Assembly: GCF_023973825.1 (NCBI RefSeq)
Contig: NC_090122.1
Location: 1,296,130-1,360,129 of the forward strand
Direction of reading: 5' to 3'
DNA from: Plasmodium brasilianum
Taxonomy: Eukaryota; Apicomplexa; Aconoidasida; Haemosporida; Plasmodiidae
Length of the DNA stretch: 64,000 nucleotides
Positions 35,401-47,900 of the stretch are shown piece after piece (within the stretch, counting starts at the first letter, position 1; every line of letters begins with the position of its first letter). The translations under genes were made by a program, and so were the position numbers. The notes under the pieces are model-generated. The model did not search any database. It was not told the origin of the DNA and saw only the letters and a program-made list of their open reading frames with translations.

Positions 35401-37817
35401 TGCCCTTCCTCTCTTTCTTCTTTTTGTAGAATTAAATCATTACCTCCTCCTGCATCTACCAGACTAGGATTTCTGCATTCTAAATAGATATTATGATTAT
35501 TCTTAATTTTAGTAATAGTATCATACATCCCTATGAATTTACATTTTTGCTTATGAAGAGATAATTTTTTTTTTGTACTATGTTTGAAAAAGGTCTTTTC
35601 CTTGCATAATAAATAAGCTTGTATTTTTCCTGACAAAACACTTAACACATGAATACTACGAAACCCACAAGCTCCTAAATAAACAAATAAGTTTATGAAC
35701 ATCTCAGTATATTCTGAGTCGTATAATATATGATTTTCTTGATTATACTCAACATCTATTTGTTTTTCAATTATATTCGAATAATCTATTTTCATTTTTG
35801 TTTCTTCAATATTTAAATGTAAAGGTAAATGTGATAATTCATTTAATTCATTTTTTTTTTTTTTTTCATGTTGTTTCTTATATTGTAAATATATGGAACC
35901 ATTTTCATCATTTTTTATATTTGTATATTTATATTGCTCTTCAAATGTATCATTGAATTTGTTACTTTTGTGGTATATAAATGTATTATTGTCATGATTA
36001 CTTACGTGGTTATGTTTATAAACGCTTTCGTAAACATAAACACAATCGTTATGCTTTCCTTTTTCATTTGTTGCATTGATGTAATTTTTTTTCACATTAC
36101 CTAAAATTTCACCTGAACAGGTCAGGTCAAAATTAATATCTAAACTTCTCTTTGAAGGAGAATTACCATCTCCATTTTTTAAATAAAAAAGTTTTTTGTC
36201 AGGTTCTACTTTCGATGACTGTTTATTGTTACTGGCACAATTGGAGGTACGTTGGAAACTTGATATTTCTTCGTCCTTCGGGTTGACTTGTCCCTCACAG
36301 CCACTACCAACGCAGCTACCACCACAGTTACTACTGCTGCTAACACTGCCGCTTTCTTTGCAGCCACCACTGCTATGGCCCTCCCTGAGTTCATTCCCAC
36401 CTCTGGAACATACAAACTTTTTGAAGAGGAAGTAGAAAAAGTCCTCACAAAAGTAGTCAAAATGGGTAAACATTTTTAAAATGTACAAAATATTGCCATA
36501 GTTGTAATTATAAAAATTATTTGTTATGATATGTAGTAATTTTTTTAGTATAATAGTGTCTTTATAATTTTCTCTTTTTTTAATCCTTAATATTGCAATT
36601 ACTGCTTTTACTGATAATTCTATGTGCCATTTTTCAATAACACTTTTTATAAAAATAAAAAAAGTATGATCTAAATATATGTTATTACATAACAGAATAT
36701 TTAGGTACATGATAAAATCATATTGTTCCATTACTCCTAAGTGTCTTTCTATATTTTTATGAAGAATATTTAATGGGTTCAAATGATATTTATCATTTTC
36801 TGCATTTACTATAATTTTCAATAATAAAAAAGTATGCTTTAAGGTTAAATGACCAGCGTAATAACAACACATGTACAGTAAATTATCATATATGTTATTC
36901 TTTATATTCGCTTTGTTTAAAAAATATAACACATATATTACATATTTAACGTCTTTATGATATAGATTTGATTCTTCTTCAACCATATTGAGAAAAAAAA
37001 AAAAAGAATTATTTTTTATTTCTTTATCATAAAAAGTAAATAGCTTAAGATATTCCTCTAAAAATTTTGCAGTAGGTATATAATTTAAGATACTGCAAAA
37101 ATGTAAGTAGTATGATATATTCTTTTTAGTGCTTTTATTTAATCTACAGATCCAATAAAAATATTCACTTGTACATTGTAAAAACAGTAAATTCTTATAC
37201 TTCTTCTTTGAAAAAACTTTTAACACAAATAATATTTCATTATCATAAAAATTAGTTATGTTATTAATTATATGCTTAGTTATAAACCTATATTTACATA
37301 TGTCATCATCTAATTGTAAATGTTTTATATATCGTAGTATATACAATTTATTATTATATATATCATCTTCCAAATTTTCTTCTCCCAATTTTGTGCTCTT
37401 TTTTATTACCCTCTTTGGGTCTTCTCTTATTTGTGCATTCTTAACTATACAGTTCTTGTGCTTTAGCTTATTCCATTTTTCATTACCTGTCTCACTTTTC
37501 CTTCTCTCATTGCTTAATTTCGCTCTGTCATACTTTTCCTCTTCGTTCTCTTCTTTTTGCGTATTCCTTTGTTCTAGTATAATCAGTTGTTTCTTTTCCC
37601 CTTCCTCTAATTGTAGTTCTTTTTTTTTTTTTGCTATTAAATCGAATATGCTACTGCAGTAGTTATTGGAAATAATAAAATGCGGAGTCCTCCTCTTTGC
37701 ACTTAACACCTTGAAAACATTAGTTACCACAGAATTGGCTACTGCTGAATACGCTACTGCATAATTTGCCGATACTACATTCGCTACTGCAGTATATGCT
37801 ATTGCTAAGCGAGTCAT
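32456..37817 (-). CDS. Large two-exon helical protein, possibly organellar, function unknown
   Basis: Two open frames join through one intron: exon 1 is 37817-34871 and exon 2 is 34692-32456. The donor is GTAAGC after phase 1 and the acceptor CTTCTCAG, so NFN-S-MYKSEKYRDHV is formed. The product is 1727 residues. The first 45 residues are hydrophobic and basic with an Ala/Val/Tyr/Asn repeat (YxAVAN), a possible mitochondrial presequence. Residues 130-480 are a continuous series of short helices (FITKHIINNITNFYDNEILF, LKHTFLLLKIIVNAENDKYH) resembling helical-repeat organellar RNA-binding proteins. The middle is low-complexity, and exon 2 has a second helical region (VLEIDHRHQTIKKLLSIYTN). The C-terminus, SPDIGGELIYAYFFNFYFK, is compact. 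I cannot name it. It resembles the gene at 16428-20606 in style. Confidence 0.75.
34140..34285 (-). repeat. In-frame KEGTHKDGIYKEGIHKED-type repeat
   Basis: On the minus strand, 15-base units encode YKEGx/HKEGx pentapeptides (KEGTHKDGIYKEGIHKEDIH and so on), about eight copies, in exon 2 of the large protein. Confidence 0.8.
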
Positions 37818-38334
37818 AATTCATTTGCTAATGTTGTTAAGAAGACACAAAACCCTTTTTTTCTATTTTTACTTTCTTTTGGATGAAGCTAAAAGTTAGG
37901 GAAAAACTTTACAACCTAGTTCCATTTGTTTTATTCTTTCTTAATGCTAACTCATTTTTTCAACCCTTTTTATGGGGGTATTGTTTATTTACTTCACACT
38001 TATCTGAGGAATCAAAAGCTGAAAAAGCAATCAAATACATACGTGTGTAGGTTCACATGAATAAATACGTATGTACATATATACGTGCATATATCTACGT
38101 GCGTATTTTAGTTAGCCCCTTTTCATAGCATAAGCAAAATGGAGCTATTACTTTACGGATGGTTTAATCTAATTAGAAACCTCCCCAAAATGCATATTTA
38201 ACAATTTTTCAATAATTTCAAAAATTTTAATGGGAAAATAAAATGAGTTTATCCAATTTGATGTATAAAAGAAGGATGAATAGAAAAAGGAAGAACATCA
38301 TTGCTTATGTATTCATATATATATACATACATGT

Positions 38335-38372
<38 letters not shown>

Positions 38373-38467
38373 GAACTCTTTTTGTGCGTGCTTCGCTCAC
38401 AATTTTTTTTTTTCTTTTTTTTGTTTATTTATTTTTTCATATTTCTGCCAAAATGCTTCTACAGTAA

Positions 38468-38900
38468 ATGCTTCAAACCCCTGTTAAGCGCAAATTGTGT
38501 TTAACTTTTTTGAAAAAAGAAGAAGAAATATTTGTAAGTACCTTAGAACAAGAGGTAACAGACGCAGTCACTCTTGGTGCTGCCTCTACGAAGTGCGATG
38601 TTTCTTATATTTATTTTATTTTCCTAGAAGAACAAGTACATGTATGAATTAACTTACATGTGTAGTAAATGCGTACAAACACAGATATATATACGTAAAT
38701 ATGCCTATATATATACATACAAGAATACCTTTATAGATGTTTATGTATATTTATTTTTGTAGGCTTAACGTTTTTAGCTAGCTCCATTTTCTAGCAGTCC
38801 CTTTTGTATACCATATAATATAATGGATAATATTTTACATTTTCAAAAATTCAGGGGAAATTGAAGAATCGTACGTTCTACTGTTACAAAACAGCAGAGG

Positions 38901-38948
<48 letters not shown>

Positions 38949-38952
38949 TTAA
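38468..38952 (+). CDS. Possible small spliced gene, product unknown
   Basis: ATG at 38468 begins MLQTPVKRKLCLTFLKKEEE and reaches a consensus GTAAGTACC donor at 38534. The acceptor TTTTCCTAG at 38619-38627 leads to KNKYMYELTYM, which has GT donors at 38660 and 38662. A third exon after TTCAG (near 38854) gives either EIEESYVLLLQNSRGK (phase 1) or GKLKNRTFYCYKTAEE (phase 0), both running into a Lys tract from the A43 run and then a stop (38950-38952 in the phase-1 reading). Unspliced, the same ATG still gives 59 residues. Composition is far richer in C, T, G, L and E than the flanking DNA. No family recognised; the exact exon 2-3 junction is undecided. Confidence 0.35.
38901..38943. repeat. 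A43 homopolymer
   Basis: Forty-three consecutive A residues, at or just after the end of the possible small gene at 38468. Confidence 0.95.
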
Positions 38953-39654
38953 TTAAAAAATTGAACAACCATTATCACATATATAATAAATCAAATGAAA
39001 ATGAAAATTTCCTACAATTTACTTTTTTTTTTTTTACAATTATTCAAACAGTAAAATAAAATAAACCAAGTGAAATAATTGTTATACTGATTATGAAGAG
39101 AACTTATATATATTAATTTCGTATTACAATTGGATGTGATATGAGGTAATAGAATGTATAGTGAAAAAACAGCACTAACAATATGACATGAACACAATTG
39201 AACTGAAAAATAAGAATAAATATGTAGTGATAAAATGCTTCATTAAAGTCAAAAGATGATTAACAACAATGACAAAAACAAAAAAAAGAGAGAAAAAAAA
39301 AAAATTAAATAAGACGCTTTAACGAAACGTATATTCTCCAAAATATCTATCCATATGTGTAATTCTTATTTTCCTTTTTAGTATTAAAAAAAAAAAAAAA
39401 AAATGCAACAAGTTAATACGCGTAGGGGCGTTAAAAATTAAAAAAAATAAAAATGAGGAGTACCGTGAAATGATGAAGGAGATTCCACGTGCATCCATAC
39501 ATATACGTACATATATATATATATATATATATATACACGTCTATGCATGGGTGCTTGTTCCTGGGCACATATGTATGTATACATTTACGAATGTCTATTT
39601 AATGCATAGGCCGATTACGCTAACATTATATGGGTACAGAAAATCATGTCCATT

Positions 39655-40446
39655 TTAACAGCAGGGGAAAAATTTTTTTGGCTTAATTCTTCTTTTATTC
39701 GCAGCTGGTAATTTTCTAATACTACAAGTGTGTTCTATTTTTGGTGAAGGAGCATTCATAGTTTGCTTTTGATTCAAATGTTGCATGTACATTTGAGGAT
39801 TATTCATATTTTCAAATATGGGCATAGAGTATGGTAGACTGTTATAGTTGTTTTTTGTATTATTATTACTGTTATTATGCATCGCTGTGTTAAAATTTCC
39901 GTTTGGAATTTTAAAATTATTTGTATATAACATGGCATCTGAATCTATAGTTGGTAAACTGTTCACATATTCAGCAGAAAAATTTTCTCCCATATTTGGA
40001 TTCATATACATAACATCATTATTGTTATATTCTTCTAAATTAATAGGAATATGATTAGCTTGAATGGTATTTTGTGTATTGTTATAATTCATTAAATTTC
40101 TATAACTGTCAAATCCTGTAGTATCTAAATTTGTTTTCATTCCTTGCATACTTATAGAATCATTCGGGTCAGCATGTATTACGCTATTCATTGGCATTGT
40201 ATTGTTATAACTATTTAAAGTTTGGTCTAAATTAAATTTTGACATCATATCGACCGGATAGTTTTCTCTATTAATAATAAAATCATTATTATAAGCATTC
40301 GTTAATACTGCTCCTCCATTCATTAAGTAGTTTGTGTTCTTGCTAGTGTGTGCTAAATCGGCTGTATTCATATCATACTTTGGCTCTTCTATAAGTCGGG
40401 ATGAATTCAAAGCACTTCTCATGCCATACGCCCCGTCTATATTCAT
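39655..40446 (-). CDS. Asn/Met-rich protein with a C-terminal Cys-Cys, function unknown
   Basis: A single-exon protein of 263 residues starting MNIDGAYGMRSALNSSRLIE. It is rich in N, M, Y and P, with no signal peptide or membrane span. Unlike the insertions in its neighbours it is not simple repeat, apart from a short Asn run near residue 190. The end is basic and compact: CSIRKLPAANKRRIKPKKFF then PCC. A basic stretch followed by terminal cysteines is the usual context for palmitoylation in apicomplexan membrane-skeleton and pellicle proteins, so membrane attachment is plausible. That is inference; I do not recognise the family. Confidence 0.7.
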   Translation of the reverse strand: MNIDGAYGMRSALNSSRLIEEPKYDMNTADLAHTSKNTNYLMNGGAVLTNAYNNDFIINRENYPVDMMSKFNLDQTLNSYNNTMPMNSVIHADPNDSISMQGMKTNLDTTGFDSYRNLMNYNNTQNTIQANHIPINLEEYNNNDVMYMNPNMGENFSAEYVNSLPTIDSDAMLYTNNFKIPNGNFNTAMHNNSNNNTKNNYNSLPYSMPIFENMNNPQMYMQHLNQKQTMNAPSPKIEHTCSIRKLPAANKRRIKPKKFFPCC

Positions 40447-40686
40447 TGTAGTTGATTCGCAGAAAAAGAAATTAAAAAAGGAAAAGGGAAAGAAGAAAAA
40501 TTTTATTCTAATGAATTCAAAAGGCTATAAAATATTTTTCTGTTTTATAATGTTAAAAAAAGGACAAGAAATGACACAAATTGACAAAAAATGGATGTTC
40601 TTTCGTACAATTTTTAAGTGAATAAATTGTTTTGTTGAAAATAGAGCCAGTGGATAACTTTCGCAAAAATAAAATTATAATAGCGG

Positions 40687-40747
<61 letters not shown>

Positions 40748-42961
40748 AAAAGAAAAAGAAATAGAAATAGAATATCTATATATACATTCATATACACACT
40801 TATATATATTTATAGATATGTACAAGTGTAGCAAAACAGAGCTGCAACAAACAAAAAAAACAAAAAAAAAAAATATTGTAGAATACAAAGTCAGCTTATG
40901 ATTTCAAATACAAATATACATCAACAGTGTAAAATTCGTAATTGTGGAAATAATTAAACGGATACGGAAAAATAAAATATATTGTAGAGGCCTTGTTTCC
41001 TTTCTTTAAATAAAAAAATGACGTAAGTACAATGTACGTAGCTTATTCCAAAAAAAAAAAAAAAAAAAAAAAAAATGCATATATATATGTATAATACTTA
41101 AGCATATATACACACATATGTAAGACAGCTTTACTTGACAAAATGAAAATGGTAAAGTCATACAACAAATTTGCTTAGGAAAAAAAATTATACATTTTCT
41201 ACTATTTATATATATATCTAAAAATATGAATAATGAGGTCTTATGCATAGCTAACGATACTAAAAAAAAAAATTGTAAATAAAATGTTTATATAACTTTG
41301 GCTTACATATATTTTAAGAAATTGAATTTTTTTTATTATTTCTATAAACATATGAACAAATATATGTATGTATTTATGTTTATATGTGTATATTTATAAT
41401 GTATAATAATAAAACGTGTGATTGTCTCTAAACATATTGCACACATAACACCACTTTTAAAAAAGCTAAGTTAAATGTAGTACTCACAAGGAACATATGT
41501 ACATATAATTTATGAACAAGCAAGAAATATTTATAGTTCATAGAAAATAAGAAAAAAAAAAAAAAGAAAAATAGCAGCACTCACAAGTACATAGTTTTGA
41601 AAACGTGCCTTTTTCTTTTCTTTTTTTTTTATGCATATATATATATATATATATGGTCATATTTAACAACACAATAATACTTGTGTTGTATTTTTTACTA
41701 CTTAGTTATTCTTTAAAAAAATGTGCGTAATCGTGCAGCACATGCACATAAGTGTATGTATATTTATACTTAGAATGTGTGCGTATACTAATTTTAGATC
41801 TTCTTATATCTAATTGCAATTTCTGACTATGTAAGCTTTACCTGCTAGCTTAACGTAGGAACATAGTATTATTAAGACTTAAATTTATAAGAAATTCTGA
41901 ACTTTTTTTTTTTTTTTTTTTTTTTTTTTGCAAATGTAAAAGCCATATGTATTAAACAACTTTTCTTTGAAAATTTTGGAAACTAATTCTGAATGGTATA
42001 TTTATATAATAATATCGTTTTATTGGTCTACAATTTTAGAGGGATATACAAGGGCTTGAAATTTTAATAATAATTTTTCTTAATTTGAAAATACATTTAA
42101 TTTTTTCGGTTCTTATTTAATATGATTTTTAAGGATGTGTCGTAGCTACACATTATTATAATTTCGTTTTATAAAAAATTATGTATCGTGTAAAAAAAAA
42201 AAAAAACAAGAAAAACAAAAAAAGCAAGAAATAAAGGAAAAAAAGGAAAAAAAGGAAAAAAAAGGAAAAAATGAAAAATGTGAAAAACAATCGTTTCAAG
42301 GTTCTGATAGCGTCGGAAATATGTGCAAATGCAAAAGAAGCTTTGAAATTCAAGAGAAAAACACGTTTAAAGAAACTGCTTTAGCAATGACGATGCCAAG
42401 TGTATTACTTTAAGTTGGACATTTTAAAATTTAAATATAAAATAAAAATATTATTTTATAAATCAGTGCCAAAAAAAGTATACAAATAAATTTTTCTTAA
42501 AATTCAACTTCAAATTTTTTTAAAATATATTTTAAAGCATTAGACACGCTTTCTATGATTTTATAGGTGTACTCGTATGTAAGATATTTTAAAATGGAGA
42601 AAGAAAACAATTTGCACTTTCTCATATTCCTATTATTATCTTTTTTTTTTTTCTCTTTTAATTTGATGGATATACCTTGTAAATTTATAGCATAAAGATA
42701 ACTTTAGTATGATATTGTTTTCTTATTGTAAAAAGCTAAAATATTTTAAGGTTTATTTCAGCATAAATATATACATTATTATCTCTAAACTAATTTTTAT
42801 ATGATAATTCATTAAAAATATATTTTAATAAATCGTAAAAAATGGGATAATGTATAAGGGAATATAATAAAAAAAATAATATATGTTAATTTTACAATCT
42901 ATATGCAAATGTACAGAAGCGTTTAGTAGGGAATTTTTCCTTTTTACATCATGAAAATGTT

Positions 42962-42993
<32 letters not shown>

Positions 42994-44902
42994 CTCCTAA
43001 TTATTAAGAAATTATAATATGTAAATAAGTAGATTACGTTAATTTCAGCACGTCTATTTTGTGGGAAAATTTTTAAACGTATCCTCTTCTTGTTTTCTCC
43101 TTATGCATATGTGTATACATATTTTTTTTTAATTCAGCATTCCTAATTTACATATATGTATATCTATATTTATTTATATTAAAATATATTTACGTATATA
43201 ACTGTTCATTTAGCTTTATTTTTACTATTTTACATTTTGTTCAACAAAGTGTGCACACATTTATTCTATGATTTTATGATAAATCATTATGCATGTTAAT
43301 GCTGTTTTACACATACAATAAAATAATATTATGTAACAGTAAAAGATAGTTAAATAAAGTATTATGCACAAAAGAAATCAGAGGGGGTAAAATGGTTTAT
43401 ATGCTTATACATTAATATTCATTATTTGAACAAATGGATAATTGAGTAAATCAATAAATGAGCATATAGATAATTAGTTTATGTAACCTTTCTTTCTGCA
43501 TTAATACACTACTTTTTCTATGCCTTTGGATATATATATGTATCTACTATATATACGTATACTGTATGCATTTCCTAAAATGGTCTATGAAGAGCTCCCA
43601 TTCATATATACATACTTGTAACATTTGAAATGTATATATATATAATTTTGTTTAATTTAGAAAAAGCGCATTATTGAATACACGTAAGAATTGTTTTCTT
43701 TATATTATTAAATGTGTAATAATAAAAAAGAAAAAATGAAGAATTTTTGATGCATATTCTGCTGAATAGATTATACACATGGATCCATTAAATTTCTCCC
43801 TTTAATTAAATAGTTTATTTGTATTATTCTATTTTCTGTTCCTAGTATTACACCACTATGGTAAGATGTGTATATATACATATATATATCTATATCTATC
43901 TATATATATATATATATGTTCGATCGAAACACAAAAGTGCATTATTTTTCCATTCTGAGCTTACCACTTCGATAATTTATTTTATAATTTTCGTTGAATA
44001 TTTTTTTTTTTTTTCTTCCTTTTTTAAAAGGAATAGTACAAATAGAAAGCTTCTTTTATTGTTCTATTTATTCATAATATTTTTATATGTTATTTTATTT
44101 TTTTATGCAAAAAAAAAAAAAAATTAGAAAAAGTGTATAGAAGCAAAGTAACGTTTTAAATGATAACACATCAAGATGTAAAGTAGATTACTTTGCTTAT
44201 CTGTATAAATGCTTGTAAACATATTTGCTTAGAAATATCTCTTTATTTTAGGGCACGCAGAAACTAATACAGAAATCCCTATTTTTTAGGAGTCGAACAT
44301 ACCTAATGAATAGATACCTAATAATGATTATTAGTATGTATGTACGCACGTATGTATGTATATATACGTACGTCATGATGTAGGCTTAATAGGGAAAAAA
44401 GATAAAATAAAACGAAATAAATGAACATACATAATAAATAAATATTTGGAAATATATTAATGAGATAGTTGATACAAGAAGCTAACTTGAATTATTTTGA
44501 ATTACTGAAGACTCCACCACTAGCGATACAGAGGGATAGGCATACAGGAACAGCACGAAAATATATGTATATGCAAACGATTATACATATATATATAAAT
44601 ATATGTACACATACATATACAAGAACACCCATACATATATATACACATAGACACACATACGTACGCATAGACATATATACGTACACATAGACAAATATAC
44701 GTACACATAGACATATATACGCATACACACTTTTGTCCGTGAACGAGTGCCTAGATACCGTTTTTCACCCGTCACAATTAACGAAACAGGTACTTAAAAT
44801 TAAAGATTGGACTTAATTTAATCTAGCTTAACTTAACTTACTTTTTTTTTTTTTTTTTTTTTAATTTCCTCCATTACTGATATAAGCATTTGTTCGAATA
44901 AA
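40447..44902. other. 4.5 kb divergent spacer
   Basis: The longest stretch without an evident gene, between head-to-head genes. It contains an A59 run (40687-40745), other long A/T runs (41050-41073, 41904-41929, 42967-42993), TA microsatellites (41635-41654, 43877-43918) and a (TACA)n block near 44590-44725. Two spots look less random: a G+C-richer island with a 37-codon ORF (42271-42384) and a signal-peptide-like short exon (42594-42678). Both are discussed as findings. No tRNA or rRNA seen. Confidence 0.55.
40687..40745. repeat. A59 homopolymer
   Basis: Fifty-nine consecutive A residues followed by gaaa and gaaata units. It is the longest homopolymer in the window, about 240 bases upstream of the start of the gene at 39655-40446, and so in its promoter or 5' UTR. 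Confidence 0.95.
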
Positions 44903-47900
44903 ATGAAACACATAGAAAACTATCCCTATGATGAAAATGGCAAAGCACAATATATAATAAACAGCAAAAAAAAAAATGTTAGTGCAAATAGTTCAAATAG
45001 TAATACCATTCATGAAAATTGTTCAAATGGAAAAAATAATAAATCTAATATTTTTAGGGATAATGGCAAAAGAAAAAATAAAAATGTCCTCGTAGGTAGT
45101 GCCTTAATAGCTGATAATCAAAATGAAAGAAGGAATGTTATTAATGAAAAAAGTAAAATGGAAAATAATACAATCAATGGGGAATCTACGCCATATATGC
45201 AGAAAAACAATTTAATTAACGAGGAGGAAAATGAACCGATCAGTAGACAGCTAAGTTTGGAGGGCCCACATAAATACAGCAGTACCATTAGCAGTAGCAG
45301 TAGCAGTAACAGTAACAGTAGCAGTAACAGTAACAGTAACAGTAACAGTAACAGTAGCAGTAACAGTAACAGTAACAGTAGCAGTAACAGTAACAGTAAC
45401 AGTAGCAGTAACAGTAGCAGTAACAGTAGCAGTAACAGTAGCAGTAACAGTAACATCGGTTTGAATGTTTTACATAATGAGAAATTGAACGAGGTGGAGA
45501 AAAGGGCAGATGTATGCGAACTTACAATATTACGAAACCATGAAAATTTAAGTGAATATACAACAATAAATGTCAATGGAGGACTATACAACATGAATGC
45601 AGATCATTCCAACAATCTCATGCTAAACCATATCCTTAAGAAATCAAATGGAATAATCCATAAAAAAAAAAAAAAAAAAAAAAAATTTATTTCGGATGTA
45701 AATGTTTTAAATAATGAAGATGAAGAATATATGAGTTGTACTAACATTTCAGAGCACAGTAATATATCAAAAAATAGTGTTAATGCTAATTTGGATAGAA
45801 AAAAAAGCGAAATGGACTATAGCACACCGCGCATCTTAAATACACCAAACAATAGTAATATAAAGCGAATGCAAAAAATCCAGGTTGATGAAAATAAAGA
45901 CAGTGGTAAGGATAATTTTTTTGAACTGACGAGAAAAATATATGAGGAAATTCCAAAATGCCATTTCGGACCTGAAAAAATTAATGAAAAATGGAGCGAC
46001 CGAAGGAATCATAATGCCTTCAATAGCGGATGCACTCAAAATAGAGGAAAAAAGAAATCCACCACTGACAGTGGTAGTAACAGAAGTGGTAGTAACGGTA
46101 GCAGTAGGGGCAGTATTGGTAACAGCAGCGGAAGTGGAAGCCGCGTAAATTACTCTATAAAGAGAAATGCAAAAAACATGCTAATAAGCAACACAGAGGA
46201 TATAATAATGTGCGTTGATAATGACGTTGCTGGGAAGGGAAGCTTAGGTGTAGTGAATAATGAGGTTGGCAGCACACAGAAGAATAAGTGTGGATTATCT
46301 GGAAGTGAAAATGCTAATAAAAATGAGAAGTATTACTTAAATCATGATGCTGAGGCAAAAAACAGTATAACCAATAATACGAATAATGACTATCTTTTTG
46401 CAACCACAAATAACTTTAGTGATGCCATGAACATATATATCTGCTCAAATAACAGCATTACAACATATAATAGTAACGTGAACTTTAATGGTAATGCTAG
46501 TGATGCCCCATATGAGAATATGCAAACCTTTTATAGAGAAGAAGAACCCCTTTCTAGTTACAGTAGAGACAGAATAAATAATCCTAGTGAGTCTGTCTAT
46601 AATTCTACTAGTAATATAAATGATAAGAGCAAAGATATTAATTACCCAAATCTGAGTAGAGATAAAACAACTAGAACTCCACTGCCCATATGGCAAATGA
46701 ACTCTGAGTACAATAACAAATTCAATGATATTAAATGCAATAATTTTCAGTCGTTTAGTAGTTCAAATACTTTTAAAAAATGCAAATCGGATTTATTACA
46801 GGTAGGAAATTTACACGTACCTAATCAGTGTAACGTTCAATACAGCGATAATATGAGAACTCAAATTAATCAAAACAATTCTAGAGAAATGGAAACGCAA
46901 AAAATGAATGACCATATCGAAACAAAAACAGACAGGGAGAGATACTATATATCAAAACATAATTGTTCAAACAGTACAAAAATAAGAAGGTTAAAAGAAT
47001 TTGAAAATTTACTTTTCGAATTAAATGGAATGAAAACGAACTTGAGTATACATAACGACGTTTATAAAAAGTACATGAATGATGTATTTAAGAACGATAA
47101 TTTTGTTATTAACACCTCAATGGTTAGGAGTAATGAAGATAAAATTGTTGACACAACGTTAGAACGTACTAATGAGGAGAATAACGTAAATGGACGAATA
47201 AATAAAGCAGGAAATAACTATGCAAAGTGCGAATATGATTGGGTACAAAACTTTTTACATGATGATACAAATAGCACAGAAGATATGAACAAAAAAAAAA
47301 ATTTCAGAAAAAACAGCAATAATGCATATGAAGTGAATTGTACAAATGATGCAAAAGATGCTGATAATATAAATCAAGAAAATTCGAAGATTTGTTCACC
47401 TAATTTTAGTGGCATACTAAAGGGTAACAGTGTCATTGATACAAATGAAAAAAAAGACATGAAAAATAAAAAAAAAAACAATACAACAAATGGGGAGGGT
47501 GTTACATTAACTAAATTGGAAAATCAAGATAACATAAATTATATGAATAAGGTTATCAATAAATACATAAAGCATTCAAATGATTTTAACAATATGAACA
47601 GCATGAAAAATATAAGCGTACATGTACACAATTCCGAAGGTGTTATTATAGGATTACTGGATGACAAAATTGATGCTGTTAGTGTGAAAAACCATGTAAA
47701 TAATCATTACAATGGAGAACATATTTTCAACGTGAATGAAAACTGTAACTCGTATGATTCGTCCAACAACTGTTACAATAATAATACTCCTTCCTATGTA
47801 AAAAATGAAAATAAAGAGAGTAAGAAAAATGATAAAAGTGAAAAAACAAATTCGAGCACACGAATTGAAGGAGAAAAAACACCTTTCCATTATCATGAGG

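Larger units (their letters stand above)
37818..39654. other. Spacer with a possible small spliced gene
   Basis: A 1.84 kb stretch between two minus-strand genes. It holds (TA)n at 38337-38367, an A43 run at 38901-38943, a short (TA)n at 39510-39534, and a plus-strand small spliced ORF (38468-38952, listed separately). No RNA gene recognised. Confidence 0.55.

Noticed and set aside
32456..37817. Two separate genes (784 and 1006 residues)
   Set aside because: A clean GT-AG intron joins them in frame, and neither has an independent stop or start in the intron region.
40447..44902. Centromere
   Set aside because: Plasmodium centromeres have a 2 kb core of more than about 97% A+T with long imperfect repeats; this spacer has ordinary promoter-like composition and a G+C-richer island.
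45118..45594. 158-residue minus-strand ORF with a poly-Leu stretch
   Set aside because: It is the antisense shadow of the Ser/Asn repeat in the Kelch gene.
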